From Strongyloides papillosus (taxonomy: Eukaryota; Nematoda; Chromadorea; Rhabditida; Strongyloididae), in assembly GCA_005656395.1 (NCBI GenBank), contig SRSI01000010.1, forward strand, positions 930,001 to 994,000: 64,000 bases of DNA. Reading direction: 5' to 3'. The translations under genes were made by a program, and so were the position numbers. The notes under the pieces are model-generated. The model was not told the DNA's origin, did not search any database, and saw only the letters and a program-made list of their open reading frames with translations. Below, one piece after another: positions 1 through 12,661 of this stretch; position 1 is the first letter of the stretch, and each line of letters starts with the position of its first letter.

Positions 1-1231
1 GGTGGTAGAATTTATTATTTAAAAAGATCACAGCCCGCACTTCTTACATCAATGGTTGATGAATATTACACAGCTACTAATGACATTGATTTTCTTTTTG
101 ATGCTATGCCAATATTAGAAACAGAATTATCATTTTGGGAAAGAAGACGAACTGTTAACGTTACTGTAAACGGAAATAATTATGTTGTTTTTCAGTATAG
201 AGCAGATAGTAATGTACCACGACCAGAAAGTTATTTTCAAGATGTTAATACAACTAAAAACATTAAGGGATGTGATAAAAAACGTGAAATATGGAGAAGT
301 ATTGGTTCAACTGCTGAAAGTGGTTGGGATTTTTCAACAAGATTTCTATCAAATTTTTCTGATTTTTCTTCTTTCCAAACAACAGATATTGTAGAGGTTG
401 ACATAAATGCAATATTATGTAACGTTTACGGAACAATATCTAAATTGTATTCTCATATGGAATATAGTGATAAAAGTGATGAATTTAATGACAAATATAA
501 TAAATTTATGAAAACCTTTAAGGAAGTTTTTTACTACCCTGAATATTTCGGATGGTTTGACTATAATATAAGAGATCAAAAACATAATTTAAGGTATTAT
601 GCATCAAATATCTCTCCTCTTTTTTGGAAATGTTTTGGTAGTGAAGAAGAAAATAATATACCACTACTGTATAAAAGATTAAAGTCAGAAGGTGTTTTTA
701 ATTTTCGAGGTGGATTACCAACTAGCTTAATTGATTCAAAACAACAATGGGACTTACCAAATGGTTGGAGTCCAACAAATCATGCAGTTATAATAGGTTT
801 AAGTAGAACAAATAATACTTAGTATGTTTAAAATAATAATTCTAAATATCAATATATTTAATTTTAGTTTACAAGATGAAGCATTACAATTAGCAAAACG
901 TTGGATTATTTCAAATTATCGAACATTTAGGAAAGAAAAAGCAATGTTTGAAAAATACAACGTCGTAAGTGAAAGTATTGGTCGAGGAGGTGGTGGTGAA
1001 TATGATGTACAAGAAGGTTTTGGATGGACAAATGGTGTTATTCTTGATCTATTAACAAAATATAACAATAACTTAACTTTAAATGATCTAAATGATATGT
1101 GTAATTTACTGTATCCAAATGAAAAATGTAATTTCACTGTAAGAAATAATTATGCAAAACAAAAATCATCTTTATCACTAGGACTTTTATATTTTTTACT
1201 TATTTTACTTGGAATAAATTTTAACTTTTAA
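1..1231 (+). CDS. Trehalase (GH37), GPI-anchored type, 5' end cut by window edge
   Basis: Hydrolyses trehalose to two glucose molecules, probably on the outer cell surface. The reading frame is open from base 1. Exons are 1-821 and 868-1231, with a 46-nt intron (GTATGT...TTTTAG); the visible part encodes about 394 residues. GH37 hallmarks run in order: GGRIYYLKRSQP at the very start, PRPESY, AESGWDFS (its Asp is the catalytic acid in known family members), GGLPTSL, the second trehalase signature QWDLPNGW, then GGGGEYDVQEGFGWTNG (its Glu is the known catalytic base). The first signature and N-terminus lie left of the window. The protein ends in about 20 hydrophobic residues (SLGLLYFLLILLGINFNF), which suggests a GPI-anchor signal. 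A degraded second copy follows on the same strand. The family call is firm; GPI anchoring is inferred. Confidence 0.95.
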
Positions 1232-1628
1232 TAAACATACAAAAATATAAAATTTTAGAAAGCTTTTTCCATCACATATATAAATTTCAAAATTACTTTT
1301 ATAAAATTACAATTGTTAAATATTTTATGTATATTTTGAATGCAATTATTTTTGTTTATGATAATGGAGAGTTGTGAAATATAATTATATTTTTAAATAG
1401 CTATATTTATGAAATAATAAAAAGTTATAGAAATAATAATTATTGTTATAATTGAATTTTTAAATAACAAAAGTTGAAATATATACGGTAATACTGTTTT
1501 ATTAAATAAAGTTTACTGCTAAAGACAATAAATTTGTCATATTTTTTTGACTTTTAAAGTATCACAATGCTACATTTTTTTCATCACCTTTGTTATTTTT
1601 AAAATTATCTATTTTATTATCATATAAA
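1232..1628. other. Spacer between trehalase and its pseudogene copy
   Basis: AT-rich. It holds the 3' end of the trehalase transcript and AATAAA-like hexamers (for example near 1500), but no open frame, RNA gene or repeat that I recognise. Confidence 0.6.
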
Positions 1629-2461
1629 ATGGATAATGGTAATATATTAAAAGATAATTGTTCAGTTAATGATAACGTTATAGAATTTAATTGTGGTGGT
1701 AAAATTACGAAATTACAAGAAATCATATTATTTATTGTTTTTTACGTTTACATATAATATTGTTATGTCAATAAATTGAATGAAGATTTAAAATTAATAT
1801 CTGGTAGACCTTTTGAATCTGAGAATTTTGTTAAAGAATTTTCAAATGAATTTGAATCTAATATTAAAAGTATTGCAAGAAATGATCCGCATAAATTTAC
1901 TGATAAAACTTTTTTTGAGGAAAAATCAGAATTAAATAAATGGGTAAAATTATTTGTATTTTTTAAATGTAAAAAAATAGAGATTGTGTAGAAAATGTAG
2001 ACAATATAATGATAATAAAAAATGAATAATTTTAAAAATAGCTTTGTTGTTTCATGAGAGATGGAAAGATTTATGTTTTCAATTTGATGCAGATGTTAAA
2101 AATTATTCTATAAATTAGTCATCTATACATTTACTAAACATATTTTTTTCATTTAATTTCATTCTAGAAAGCAACGTAATTTAAGTTTCGTACTCTATCA
2201 TTAAAAGATTGTTAACAACAAATGGGTAAAATAACTGAAGGAATGATTCAAAATCTTTTACATCTCGTTAATACTTTTTTATCTTTCCATTTTTATCGTG
2301 TTTATTGTTTAAGGTAATCATCAATTCTATTATTTTCATTGATTGTTAATGAAAATTTTAAAAAAATTAACGATTTTGAATTTCTAAAAGAATTATTACC
2401 AACTTTAGAAAAAGAAAGAAGCGTTAATCAAATGGTTGAGATTATACAACTTATCATTATA

Positions 2462-2469
2462 ATGATGTT
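2462..2469. repeat. Left 8-bp target-site duplication (ATGATGTT)
   Basis: Immediately precedes the element's TAGACATGGG end and is identical to the right flank at 3057-3064. Confidence 0.9.
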
Positions 2470-3056
2470 TAGACATGGGATCCGACCCTGGTCGACCCTT
2501 GAAAATGGGTCGACCCCTGACCAATTTTTAAGGGTCGACCCCAAATTTTAGGGTCGATGCAAAATTATAAAAAATTTTAGGGTCGGTTTTATACTATTCA
2601 CTGACAACTTTGGAAAATTAATCTGTTAGTGAAATAATAATTATCTCTACCATATTAAAAATATTAGTTCTGAAATTAATATTGGCCATTTTTGGAGTTC
2701 AGTAAAGTTATCAACACCTAATTTACATAGTCAATTATCAAAAATTAGGAATAATAAAGTCAACTAACATCAAATCTGAGAGTTCAACACTATTATATAT
2801 TAGAAATTGTCGACGAACTAATTTAACTACTATGAATTTGAACAATTTATTAGTTTTAAGGGGTCATTTATAATTTATATATTGTAATATTTTTATTGAT
2901 AGAAAATTTTCTTTAATTATATTAAAATTATGTTTTTTACAGGGGTATATGTTACTAGTTTAACGGGTCGTTTTGGGTCGACCTGGGTCGATTTTAAAAA
3001 GCGACCCTAAACCGACCGACCCCGGGTCGAAAAATTTACCGACCCGCCCATGTCTA
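2470..3056. mobile_element. hAT-like non-autonomous element (MITE), 587 bp
   Basis: The element starts TAGACATGGG and ends CCCATGTCTA, a perfect 10-bp terminal inverted repeat. It is flanked on both sides by ATGATGTT (2462-2469 and 3057-3064), an 8-bp direct repeat as expected of hAT-superfamily insertion. Both ends are packed with GGGTCG/CGACCC motifs in both orientations, which resembles the subterminal transposase-binding repeats of hAT elements. The central part (about 2600-2930) is AT-rich and has no coding capacity, so movement would need a transposase from elsewhere. The high G+C ends stand out from the surroundings. Boundaries are read directly; superfamily assignment rests on TSD length and TIR form, and P-type elements also make 8-bp duplications. 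Confidence 0.88.
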
Positions 3057-3064
3057 ATGATGTT
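3057..3064. repeat. Right 8-bp target-site duplication (ATGATGTT)
   Basis: Immediately follows the element's CATGTCTA end. Removing the element and one copy restores an uninterrupted stretch of the trehalase pseudogene. Confidence 0.9.
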
Positions 3065-3640
3065 CTAAACATTCTTATAACAGAAATTTTTACAGAAATT
3101 ACACTTTTGAATGTCCTCTTGTAATAAAAGTAGTCAAAAAAATTACTGGAGGAAAATATAAACAATATCTGAAATTGGTGAAATATTTTTATAGACTGCG
3201 TAATATTGATAATTTTGTAGAAGCGAATATTTTGCCCGTTGAATTAAATTTTGTTTAATGATGCTGGTATTATTGTTGATTTTTTTAGAAACACGGATAA
3301 TATTGTAAAAATATAAATATTTACAAAAAAGCATAGAATTTTTATAGTACCAAAGATCAAATATGTCATGATTTTAATTTAAGAACCTATAAACGCACTA
3401 AAAGAATCTATTCATATTCATTTTTCCTCTATCTTTGAAATGCTACGGTAAAGAAGAGGAAAAATAATATTGGATATGTGTGTGCAGTAAAAAAAGAACA
3501 AACTTTGCTTTTAATTATTCAGAAATAAAAAACCAATATATTAGACAAACATTTCGAGTTGGAACAGAAAATATATAACATCAATTATTCAAATGTTTAT
3601 TGAAGGTTTACTTGGATCAACTACTTCATTCTAAGTAATG

Positions 3641-4933
3641 TTACTACTATAATTGTTAGAAAAATAATTATCAAATTTCTGTCTAATAAATGTAAGAAAG
3701 AGTGAAATGAAACGTGTTTTAGATAACATCTATAAATTTTTTAAAGAATATTATTCAAAATATTCTATAAATAACTTTACTTCTGTTGAAACAATAAATA
3801 TTTTAAAAAGGATACGGATTTGTTAAAAGTTAACAATAACAAACACAATTATTTTTGATTACTTGGCTATATACGACGATTTTGAAGAAAATAAACTTAC
3901 AAAAATTCACGAAAAACTAACAGTTACTAAAAAGAATATGGGTAAAGTTAAATCTAAAGTAATTGTTACAAACACAATTTTAGTAATTAAATTATTTTCT
4001 AATATTAAGGAAGTACCGACAAAAATTTTTAAAAAAAACGAAACTGAATTCATTGTCATAAACTACTAAAATTTAAGAAAAATGGGAAAAAACTGTTTAT
4101 AAGACTATTAAATTGCTATTAAATGGAATATCAAACATTTTTTTATATCATATATAAAGAAAGAAGAAAGTTCTAGTAAAAAGATCAATAAAACTCATAC
4201 ATTATTAGTAAATAATTTAACTTTTATCATTTTATTACCTACTAACTGTTAAATAGCCACCATATTATAACACGTGTAAGTCATTATTTTATCATTATTA
4301 GCCGTAGTTAATTAAAGGGTAGAAAAGGTTTTTAAATTTGCTATATCTCTTTCTGTATTAAAATTCTGATAAAAGTTTCTATAATTTTGTATAAGCAATA
4401 TTATGAAAATTGATATGTAATAAAGATTGTTGTTAAATTTATAATTTTTCTTTAAATATTTATATATCAAATAAAATATTAGTTTTTAAAAAACAATATA
4501 CAAATAGTATTTTACAAAAATTGCCTTGTTAAATTTATGTTGTTGTTATTTGGACTTATTTCATATATTTAGCTATTTTGTAACCGTCTTTTAAATAATT
4601 AAGATCGTAGGTATTAAAATTTTTTACTATTCGTTTAATAAAAAATTTTAATTTTGTTTTATATGATTTCATACATTTACCTTTTTAATAAGTATTTAAA
4701 CAACACTATTTCTTATATAATATAGACATAGATATTATTATGTTATTGAATTATAATTAAATATTAGTTATTCTCAGGTAACTTATTTAGTGAATCATGA
4801 TTTTACCACTATTATGGTATGCTCACTAATCTCTATATGGATTGTAAACATTAGACTGATTATTTTAAAAACGAGAAATATATTAAAATATTTTATGATA
4901 ACAAAGCAACAAATCTAATTATAAATAAAATAA
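3641..4933. other. No recognisable gene
   Basis: AT-rich, with a 68-codon open stretch at 3863-4069 that is Lys-rich and resembles no family I know. It may be the worn-out tail of the trehalase pseudogene or chance. Nothing else was seen. Confidence 0.5.
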
Positions 4934-7630
4934 TCATAATTCATCTTCATGTAAGATATTTTCGTTGCTTGAAATGCACTTTTCATTTGATGACATTTGA
5001 TTCATTGTAGAATAAGGCATCGCATTTAACTTTAAAATTATTATAATTTGGAAAATTATTAATATACCAATAGCAATTATAATAATATTTTGCCTAAAAA
5101 ATAATGATGAAATATCATTATCTTGATACTTTGTAAATCCAATAGTCGAATTTCTTTTTAGTACAGATAATGGTTGCTCAGAACTTTGCCCACTTGTTGA
5201 ATTCTCACTCAATTTACATGTGAGTTTTCGTTCCACTTTTTTATTATCACTAACTTCTTGCCATATTTTTCCAAAATCTTCAAATTTTAAATTTCCATCA
5301 ACAGCCAAGGCCATTAACAAAAAACGATCTCTAGAAACGGATGTTTTGTACTCATTTTGGAGATAAAGTCTTATGATCTCTTGACTATTTGCCTTTAGAA
5401 CTCCTGTGGATGGGCGAACTCTAAATTTTTCAGGTGAAGTTATTCTTATCTTATAAAATATATTTTGACTTGATACATTTTTTAGAACAATAATTTCAAC
5501 ATAGTCATTTTCATTTTCAACTGATTTAAGAGTTAAATTTGTAGAAGGGCTATAAAATATATATAATAGTAAAAATAAAAACATACCACATGTGTACTAT
5601 ATCACTTGTAAACCATTCTTCTGGTGGTGCATTTATTTTTTCTTCCACTAAAGGTTTCAAATGTAATGGAATATGATTATTTTTTTTAATAGAATTACTT
5701 CTTGGTGGAACAGATGGTGGTAATTGCCCTTTTGAATTTCTTCTCACTAATCTCGATGAGTGTTTATTATTTTCACAATTAGTATCATTTGTTTGTGAAG
5801 ATATCATAACATTATTACCATCAGATGACATAACTAATGGTGTTACTCTTCGAACATCTTCATCGTCATCTCTTCCAAAAGAGACAGTCTGAAGAATAGG
5901 CATAATCAATATTAAGCGATTAAATATTAAATAAACTAACTTTACGAATAAATGATGTATTTACATGTGGTTGTTGTTCCAAAATAGATGTGTCATAATA
6001 TCCTGAGTCGGTTTGGCAATCATGAGAAGGTGTATATTTAGCCATATCTTCCATTTTAAATTCAAAAATATCCTAAAATGATAGAAATATTGTCTTTATT
6101 GATTAACTATACACTAGTGAAATATTAATTTTTCATGTAAAATTTTCTTTTACAAATGATTGTTACTATTTTTATCAGACTTATCAACAAATAAACTTAT
6201 TAGGGCATTTATTAAACGTTAATAATCTTGTAATATGTATAACTAATTATACATATATTTCTTATTGAACGGTATAATATAATGTTATAAATTGATTCGA
6301 ATGTTATAAGTAATGAAAATATTGCTAACAAAAGATATTACTAAATGAACTTTTATACATTTATCAATAGTAATATATTTATTAATATTGTTAAACAAAA
6401 AGAAGTAAAGTTAGTGTAAACTTTTGACATTTTTATTTTATATCAATGCCTTTAAAATTGAGATTAATTTCCTTTCATTTCAACTGAAATTTTTTAAAAC
6501 TAAATATTTATTGCTTATAAATGACGCAATAAAGAAATAATTATATTAAAAATATCAAAGTCATTGTCTTTTTATACTTTGTTTAATATAAACTATCGAC
6601 TTTTGTTATTTTACAGATACTACTTACTTCACCTCCAAAATCAATTGGTATATATTTCTTTGGCAAATAATTATTTATTGTATTGCATGAAATTATATAG
6701 AAATTTTCATTTTGTTCATCTTCAAAAGTTGATTTAATAATTCTCCAAGTTGATTGTATTAATGGGGAAGACTCAAACAAATATATAGATTTTAAATAAT
6801 TAGGATAGAAATATTTTAGTGCATTAAATAGAAATTTAAAAAAATCTATGCTCTAAAATAAATGTGAAAATAATTAAGAGTATAAGATATCGATAATTAC
6901 CAAATTATAAATAGAAGCTTGATACGTATTTATCATTAATGCAATAGGAGCACCTTTTGTTGAAAAATAATGATGTTCGAATAAAAAGATTACTAACTTT
7001 TTTATTATTTTTTCTGATTGATTATTAAAACGTGTTAAATTTATCCAAACTATAAAATATATTGTTGTAGTAAAAGAAAATAAAGCCTACATATTTCATT
7101 ATTAGTGTTATCATAACCATGGAAATACATCAATTCACTTTCTAATAAAGATTTAAATTCAAGTATGGATGTACCTAAAAGATTTATTTAATGTATTGAT
7201 AAAGTTTGTCTATTTTTATATTTGAGTACAATAAAGTATTATCACATGTTTTGACCTTTACTCATTACTACGATATTTAATTGAGTAAGAATGGTTATCA
7301 TTATGAATTATTCATATAGTTGAAAATATAAGTTTTATTTTATGTTTACACAGCATACGTTTAATATTTATATTACTTCTCCATTTTAAGGCTTCCAAAA
7401 TGACAGCTTGAGTTATGTCTAAATCATATTTTCTACTGATTAAAGTATTTTTCAAGTACCACTCATTATTTAGGACCACATTTTTGTCATGTTCATTTGC
7501 TTTAATAAATGCTGGATTCTATAACGATAAATTAATCAATTATCCTTTAATTTTTGTTATATAAACTTACATTAGATATATTTTTTTTAAGTACACTAAT
7601 ACTATCATCAACATTCTTTGCAGTAATCAT
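4934..7630 (-). CDS. MOSPD2-like protein: CRAL-TRIO + MSP domain + C-terminal membrane anchor
   Basis: In animals MOSPD2 is an ER-anchored tether whose MSP domain binds FFAT motifs on other organelles. Eight exons join in frame (minus strand): 7630-7571, 7518-7359, 7174-7091, 7049-6901, 6852-6628, 6072-5965, 5888-5587 and 5549-4934, giving about 567 residues (human MOSPD2 is about 518). Residues about 20-75 form a CRAL-TRIO N-lobe ending ALKWRSN. The CRAL-TRIO fold follows, with GYDNTNNEIFWINL, YFYPNYLKSIYLFESSP and NNYLPKKYIPIDFGGE. A Ser/Asn-rich linker leads to an MSP domain (about 365-480; NVSSQNIFYKIRITSP, FRVRPSTGVL). A membrane segment (NIIIIAIGILIIFQIIIIL) and a short acidic tail close the protein. 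Most introns are 37-76 nt; two are longer (184 and 555 nt). Exon edges are predicted from GT/AG sites and frame. Confidence 0.85.
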
Positions 7631-9859
7631 CTTTTTTTTGTGATATTAAATTTTCATAATAATAAAATTTTAATATGAATATTTAAAGTTATTGATAAGT
7701 AGTGAATAATATATTTGTAGTAAAATAGGTATATATATATCTACGTATACCAAATTTTAAGTTTATCTTTGCTCGTTTGCTTTACTTTTCACAACGCATT
7801 GACTATATGTCAATAATAAAGTGTGAGTTTGAATTACATTAATGATTTTTAATATTTTCCTTAATGCAAAACAATAAAAACTTTAATTTGACGAAAATTA
7901 TGAATAAAAAATAAAAAGTACTTTAAGAATATTATATTTTTAATATAAATCCTACTAATTACTATATTTTAAGTTTTATAAATAAAACCTAATTTTCTTT
8001 TTTGTATTTTTCGAATAAATATATGATTGCATCTCATAAACTTAAAGTTGATTTTTAATAGAATGGCAATTAGTATTTCAAATCAAATAAATAAAGTTAA
8101 TTTATTTGTCATGATCTAGCGTTAATATAGAAGAATCTTTTTTTTAATCGTATTTTTTTTGAAAAGCGTTAAATTACTAGAACAAAAATTTGTCGTACAA
8201 GTCAACAAGTTACGGTTACCTTGAGTTCTAATGAATAACACGTTTATTTCTAATGATATCAAAGTAAATCTCAACAAAAATTTTATTTTAGCCTGAAATT
8301 TTAATTGACATAAGAAATAATAAGCAGTTACCGGTGAACTTTATCAATCATTCTTAATTATATAAAAATTATATTTTACAAAAAAATTTATATAACTTAT
8401 TGGTTGGTTTTCTTATACTGTTAAATTAAAATATTAATGGATTGTAAATATATATTTTTTAAACAATTTCTATACATAATTTTCAGATAAAATGACATTT
8501 TTTTAAAAAATATTTAAAACTATAAAATATTATAAAAGTAATTTATATTCTCATTTGTTTTCTACAAAAAAAAACAACTTGTACGATGCATTTTTAATAA
8601 AAATGTTCTCTAAATGTTAATATATTTTATAATTTATTATTAATTGTTCGTCATCTGCTAATGACGGAAAAATCGTACGAGAAAAAGATGCACTTTATTT
8701 GTATTATTTGTGACAAATGAAATAATCGATTTTACTAAAATGTCTTAGTCAATTTTTTGTATTTAAAAAATTCTACATATATAGTTGCTTTTATTAAAAA
8801 AATTATTCTTAAATTTGATCTACAATATTTTTTCATAATAAAAGTAGTGCACATAAATTTCACCAATTCTGTATTTCTAAATTCTTATATTTTTTATATT
8901 TTGCAGTATTTATAAATACAACTTAAAAGGCAAATTTCTATTGAGATCTTTAGTTACTAGATTCTTCTACAGTACCAGAATTTTATATTATTATATTTAG
9001 ACAACAATAAACAATTAATTTTGATTGTAATATTTAATGTGATTTTGCTTATTTTTATATGATATAAATTATCATGTTATGGAAATATGTTCTATAAAAC
9101 GTTCTAAAATTTTTTCTGCAAAATTATTTATTATCTTCATTAAAATTGAAAAGAAATTATTATATATATTAGGTCTAAGGGGAAAACTAAACTATCAATG
9201 ATATTTATTTCTTTATTGTCCTATATTTTTACTTTTCAATTTTTATTTATCGAAAAAAAAACCAAAAAATTATGTATTGTCAAAAATATAATTTTAAATA
9301 TTAGCAACAAAATCTATGCATAAATAACTAAAATTAAAAAACAATTATATATAATAAATTGTTTGAAATTTCTTATTATTTGTATTAATTTGAGATGATA
9401 AAATGTTCTATTTTTTAACGAAAAGTTGACATTATTTTAATAAAATCATTAAATGAAATTTAATAGTACAGATTTTAATTCCATAAAGAATATGCAAAAA
9501 TAAAGAATATTTTATTATATAAATTATTCAAAATATGAAGAAATATTGTATTCATATAAATAAAATTATGGTTAACATTATTTATATTTTTTTTAGTTTA
9601 GTTAATAAAACTTTTTAACATATTCAAAATGTCTTTTAAAATTATTTTGTCGTCAAGAATTTGTTTTAAATAAAATTCCAATTTTTAAATTATTTTTTAT
9701 TAAATATAAATGTCGAATAACGTGTTTAAACATAATAAATGTTTTTATTTGAAAATTTTGTGTATATAACATATTTTGTTTAATTCAAATCTTATAAAAA
9801 TCAAATATCAATTTTTGAGTTAACATAATTCCGTATTTTTTAAATGTGATTTCAGATCT
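7631..9859. other. 2.2-kb intergenic region, divergent promoters
   Basis: Lies between the divergent MOSPD2-like and SLC35A-like genes. Very AT-rich. A short hairpin CGTCAT/ATGACG (8649-8666, 6-bp stem and 6-nt loop) contains TGACG half-sites. TTTCAG at about 9850-9855, four bases before the next ATG, is a likely spliced-leader or intron acceptor. No coding sequence was recognised. Confidence 0.5.
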
Positions 9860-11031
9860 ATGGCATCAAAAATCAATGACAATTCATTGGATACTTTAAA
9901 ATCTCTAACAAATGATGAAAATAGTGTGTCATTGCATGTTGAATTTTCTAACGTATCAACAGAAAATGATAAAGATCATTCGGAATCACAGACTAAATCT
10001 GTGACTTCAGTACGACCTCCAATAATGGACTCCAATTCATCATTTGCATTCAAATTTTATGTAGTAACTACAATGATTACAATATGGAGTTCGTATACAT
10101 TATTAATTAAATATACTCAAACAAATGTTCCAAAAGAAGATTTATATTTTTCTTGTACTATTCCATTCCTTAGTGAAATGGGAAAAATTGTCATTTCCTT
10201 TGTTATGCTATTCAATGAAGTCGGAATGGCTCCGAAGAAATTTATACGTTCCATCAATAACAACCTAATAAAAAAGCCTAAAGAATTGTTAAAACTGAGT
10301 CCACCTGCACTTTGTTACATTATACAAAATAATTTAGATATTATTGCAATGAAAAATTTACCCGCCGGTGTTTTTCAAGTATGTTCTTTGATAATAATAT
10401 ATAAAATTCACTCTAGGTTACATCTCAACTTAAAATAGTGTCAACTGCAATTTTTATGGTTTTATTTCTAAAGAAAAAAATTTCCGGTAAAAAATGGCTT
10501 TGTATAATTTTTTGTTTTATTGGTATAGCTATTGTTCAAGTGGGAAACATGAAACAAGATGCTTCAAAAATAGATAATAAAGATGAAAATGCAATAGTTG
10601 GATTAATTTCTATATTAATAGTTTGTTTTGTCGCTGGTTTTGCTGGTGTATATTTTGAAAAAATGCTTAAAGATGGTTCACAAAATAGCTTGTGGATAAG
10701 AAATATCCAATTGTATTTCTGGGGTATACCATCTTCTCTCGTTTGGATTTTAATTGATAAAAGATCTCAGGTTTACGAGAAAGGTATTTTACATGGTTTT
10801 AACGCCAAAGTTTGGATTGCTGTATGTTTAGCATCTATTGGCGGAATATATATTTCTTTGATAATGAAATATCTTGATAATATTCAAAAATCATTTGCTG
10901 CTACGTGTACGATTATTGTTGTGGCAGTATTATCTTTTATAATATTTGCCAATGTTCAAATATCATTCTTATTCGTTTTAGGTTCATTAACAACAGTAAG
11001 TGCAATTTTTGCATATAATAAATTTAGTTGA
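9860..11031 (+). CDS. SLC35A-family nucleotide-sugar transporter (copy 1)
   Basis: Golgi multi-pass antiporter that imports a UDP-sugar in exchange for UMP. Exons are 9860-10378 and 10417-11031 with a 38-nt intron; the product is 377 residues. After a hydrophilic Ser-rich N-terminus of about 55 residues come about ten hydrophobic segments. The SLC35A core is clear: LSPPALCYIIQNNLDIIAM, NLPAGVFQ then VTSQLKIVSTA across the splice, ISGKKWLCIIFCFIGIAIVQ, and GFAGVYFEKMLKDG. The family resembles UDP-GlcNAc/UDP-galactose carriers (SLC35A2/A3); the substrate cannot be read from sequence. The intron lies at the same codon boundary as in the paralogue at 28180. TTTCAG four bases before the ATG suggests trans-splicing. 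C-terminal end FAYNKFS. Confidence 0.93.
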
Positions 11032-12661
11032 ACTGTTAGTCTAATCAAATTTTTTTTAATATTTAAAAACAATAATTTTATTATATTATTAAATTTATTA
11101 TTTGATAGTATTTATAAATAACAATAATGTTTTAGAAAATAAATTAAATAATTTATGTATGTTTATATAATTATTCTACTAACTAAAAAATTGATTTTAA
11201 TAATATTTAATGTTCATTGAAAAATTCTGTTTTTTGTTTAACTAAAATACAAGCAAAATCTTTCGTTCCATAATAATGCAGTTGTAATCTCTCAAGTAAT
11301 ATTTCCTGTTTATTATATTGAAAATTGCTTGTTAAAATATGATATTGTTTTTGAATGTAAAATTTTTTAAACATTTTTTTTGAAAACTTTTAATATACGT
11401 AGCAAGACTGTAGTATTTTAAATCAATTATTTGCAAATAATTTAGTTTAGACTATTTTAGCATAAAAAGATTTGGAGGAAAAATCTGCTCTGTCCAAGAA
11501 TTTAATGATATTTAATAAAAATTTTGTTAAATCTCAAAAACTAAATATAAGTTGATTTTTAATTTTTTACTATATCTCAATAATTGACATATACTGTATT
11601 GATTTCGAATACTTTTAAATCAGCACAAAAATTACATACAATTAGACAAAAACTAATTTTTTCACCTATATTAATTCTATTATATTGGTAGAAATACAAA
11701 TTAATTTTTAAAAACAATTGGTTCAAGAACATTTATAATTTATTGTTCTTTGACTTTTATTCAAAAAATCATTTATTCTTATTATTTTTTATTATGACTA
11801 TCCAAAATTTATACAAATTTTTCTATTATATACTTAGAAAAACATCAATCTTTTAGGAAATTTAAAAATTTGCTTTCTTTTTTATTGAATATATCAAATA
11901 TATGGATAAAGATAAATTAATTAATAATAATTCAAGATATGTGCAAATAATATGTGTATTTTGAAAATAGGCTATATGAATATGGTTTTAACCATTTACC
12001 TTTTTTTAAAGCACATATTAAAAAAAATTGCTAAGTACTCAAATGACTGAACAAATATGTATAATTATGTTGGTACCACCAGTAAAAAAGAAAAAATAAA
12101 ACCATATTTACACGTAAATATCATCACAATTTACTCGCTTGTTAACGCGTCGCCGTTTTAAATATTATTAACATATATTGAAATAAAAAACTAAATAATC
12201 TTTGATGAATTAATTTCCCTTTGCACAAATTACTTATAGCTAATGAAAATTCTTCTGTTTTTGACATGAAAATAAGAGAATTATATTGATATTGGCATTT
12301 CAATAGAATAATTAATCGTTTTAGTCTAGTATAAAAATTTCACACATGTATGAGTGTACCTGTCTCATATTCAAAAAAAAATCCAATTTTTATAGAAAAA
12401 ATCAACAATACAAATGTTTTTAGTGCACTATACTTTATTAGTGTAAATTAGAAGTAATAAGTAGTTAGATATAGATTTTTTAAATACACATACATATACA
12501 ATTTAAACTATACAATTATTTAAAAAAAAAGAAATTTTTTTGTCTAATTATTGAAGTAGGGTATTTCACTTATAATAGAACCATCTTGTGAAATAGCAGG
12601 GACCATATCAACTCGTCTTTATGTACTTGTTGATAATGGTCGAAAAGCCTGCTTTGGTTTG
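11032..12661. other. 1.6-kb spacer between convergent genes
   Basis: AT-rich, between the SLC35A gene (plus) and the half-RING gene (minus). Homopolymer A/T runs only; no frame, RNA gene or repeat recognised. Confidence 0.5.

Larger units (their letters stand above)
1629..3640 (+). pseudogene. Decayed tandem trehalase (GH37) copy, interrupted by a MITE
   Basis: Trehalase blocks occur in the right order but with stops and frame changes. From 1629: IEFNCGGKITKLQE, matching the N-terminal C-x-G block. From 1780: DLKLISGRPFESENFVKEF, then KFTDKTFFEEKSELNKW. About 2040: RWKDLCFQFDADV followed by a stop. About 2200: SYSIIKRLL, the remains of the first signature, then a frame change to GKITEGMIQNLLHLVNT and FYRVYCLR. 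About 2370: NDFEFLKELLPTLEKE. After the MITE, about 3210: ANILPVELNFV (PVDLNA block), and about 3420: FPLSLKCYGKEEEK, which parallels SPLFWKCFGSEEEN of the intact neighbour. No C-terminal signature was found after about 3640. There are several in-frame stops and at least two frame changes, so it cannot make an enzyme. The 587-bp element at 2470 splits it. Start and end are approximate. Confidence 0.85.

Noticed and set aside
3863..4069. 68-codon Lys-rich frame after the trehalase pseudogene
   Set aside because: Does not align to the trehalase C-terminal blocks and lacks any other family signal.
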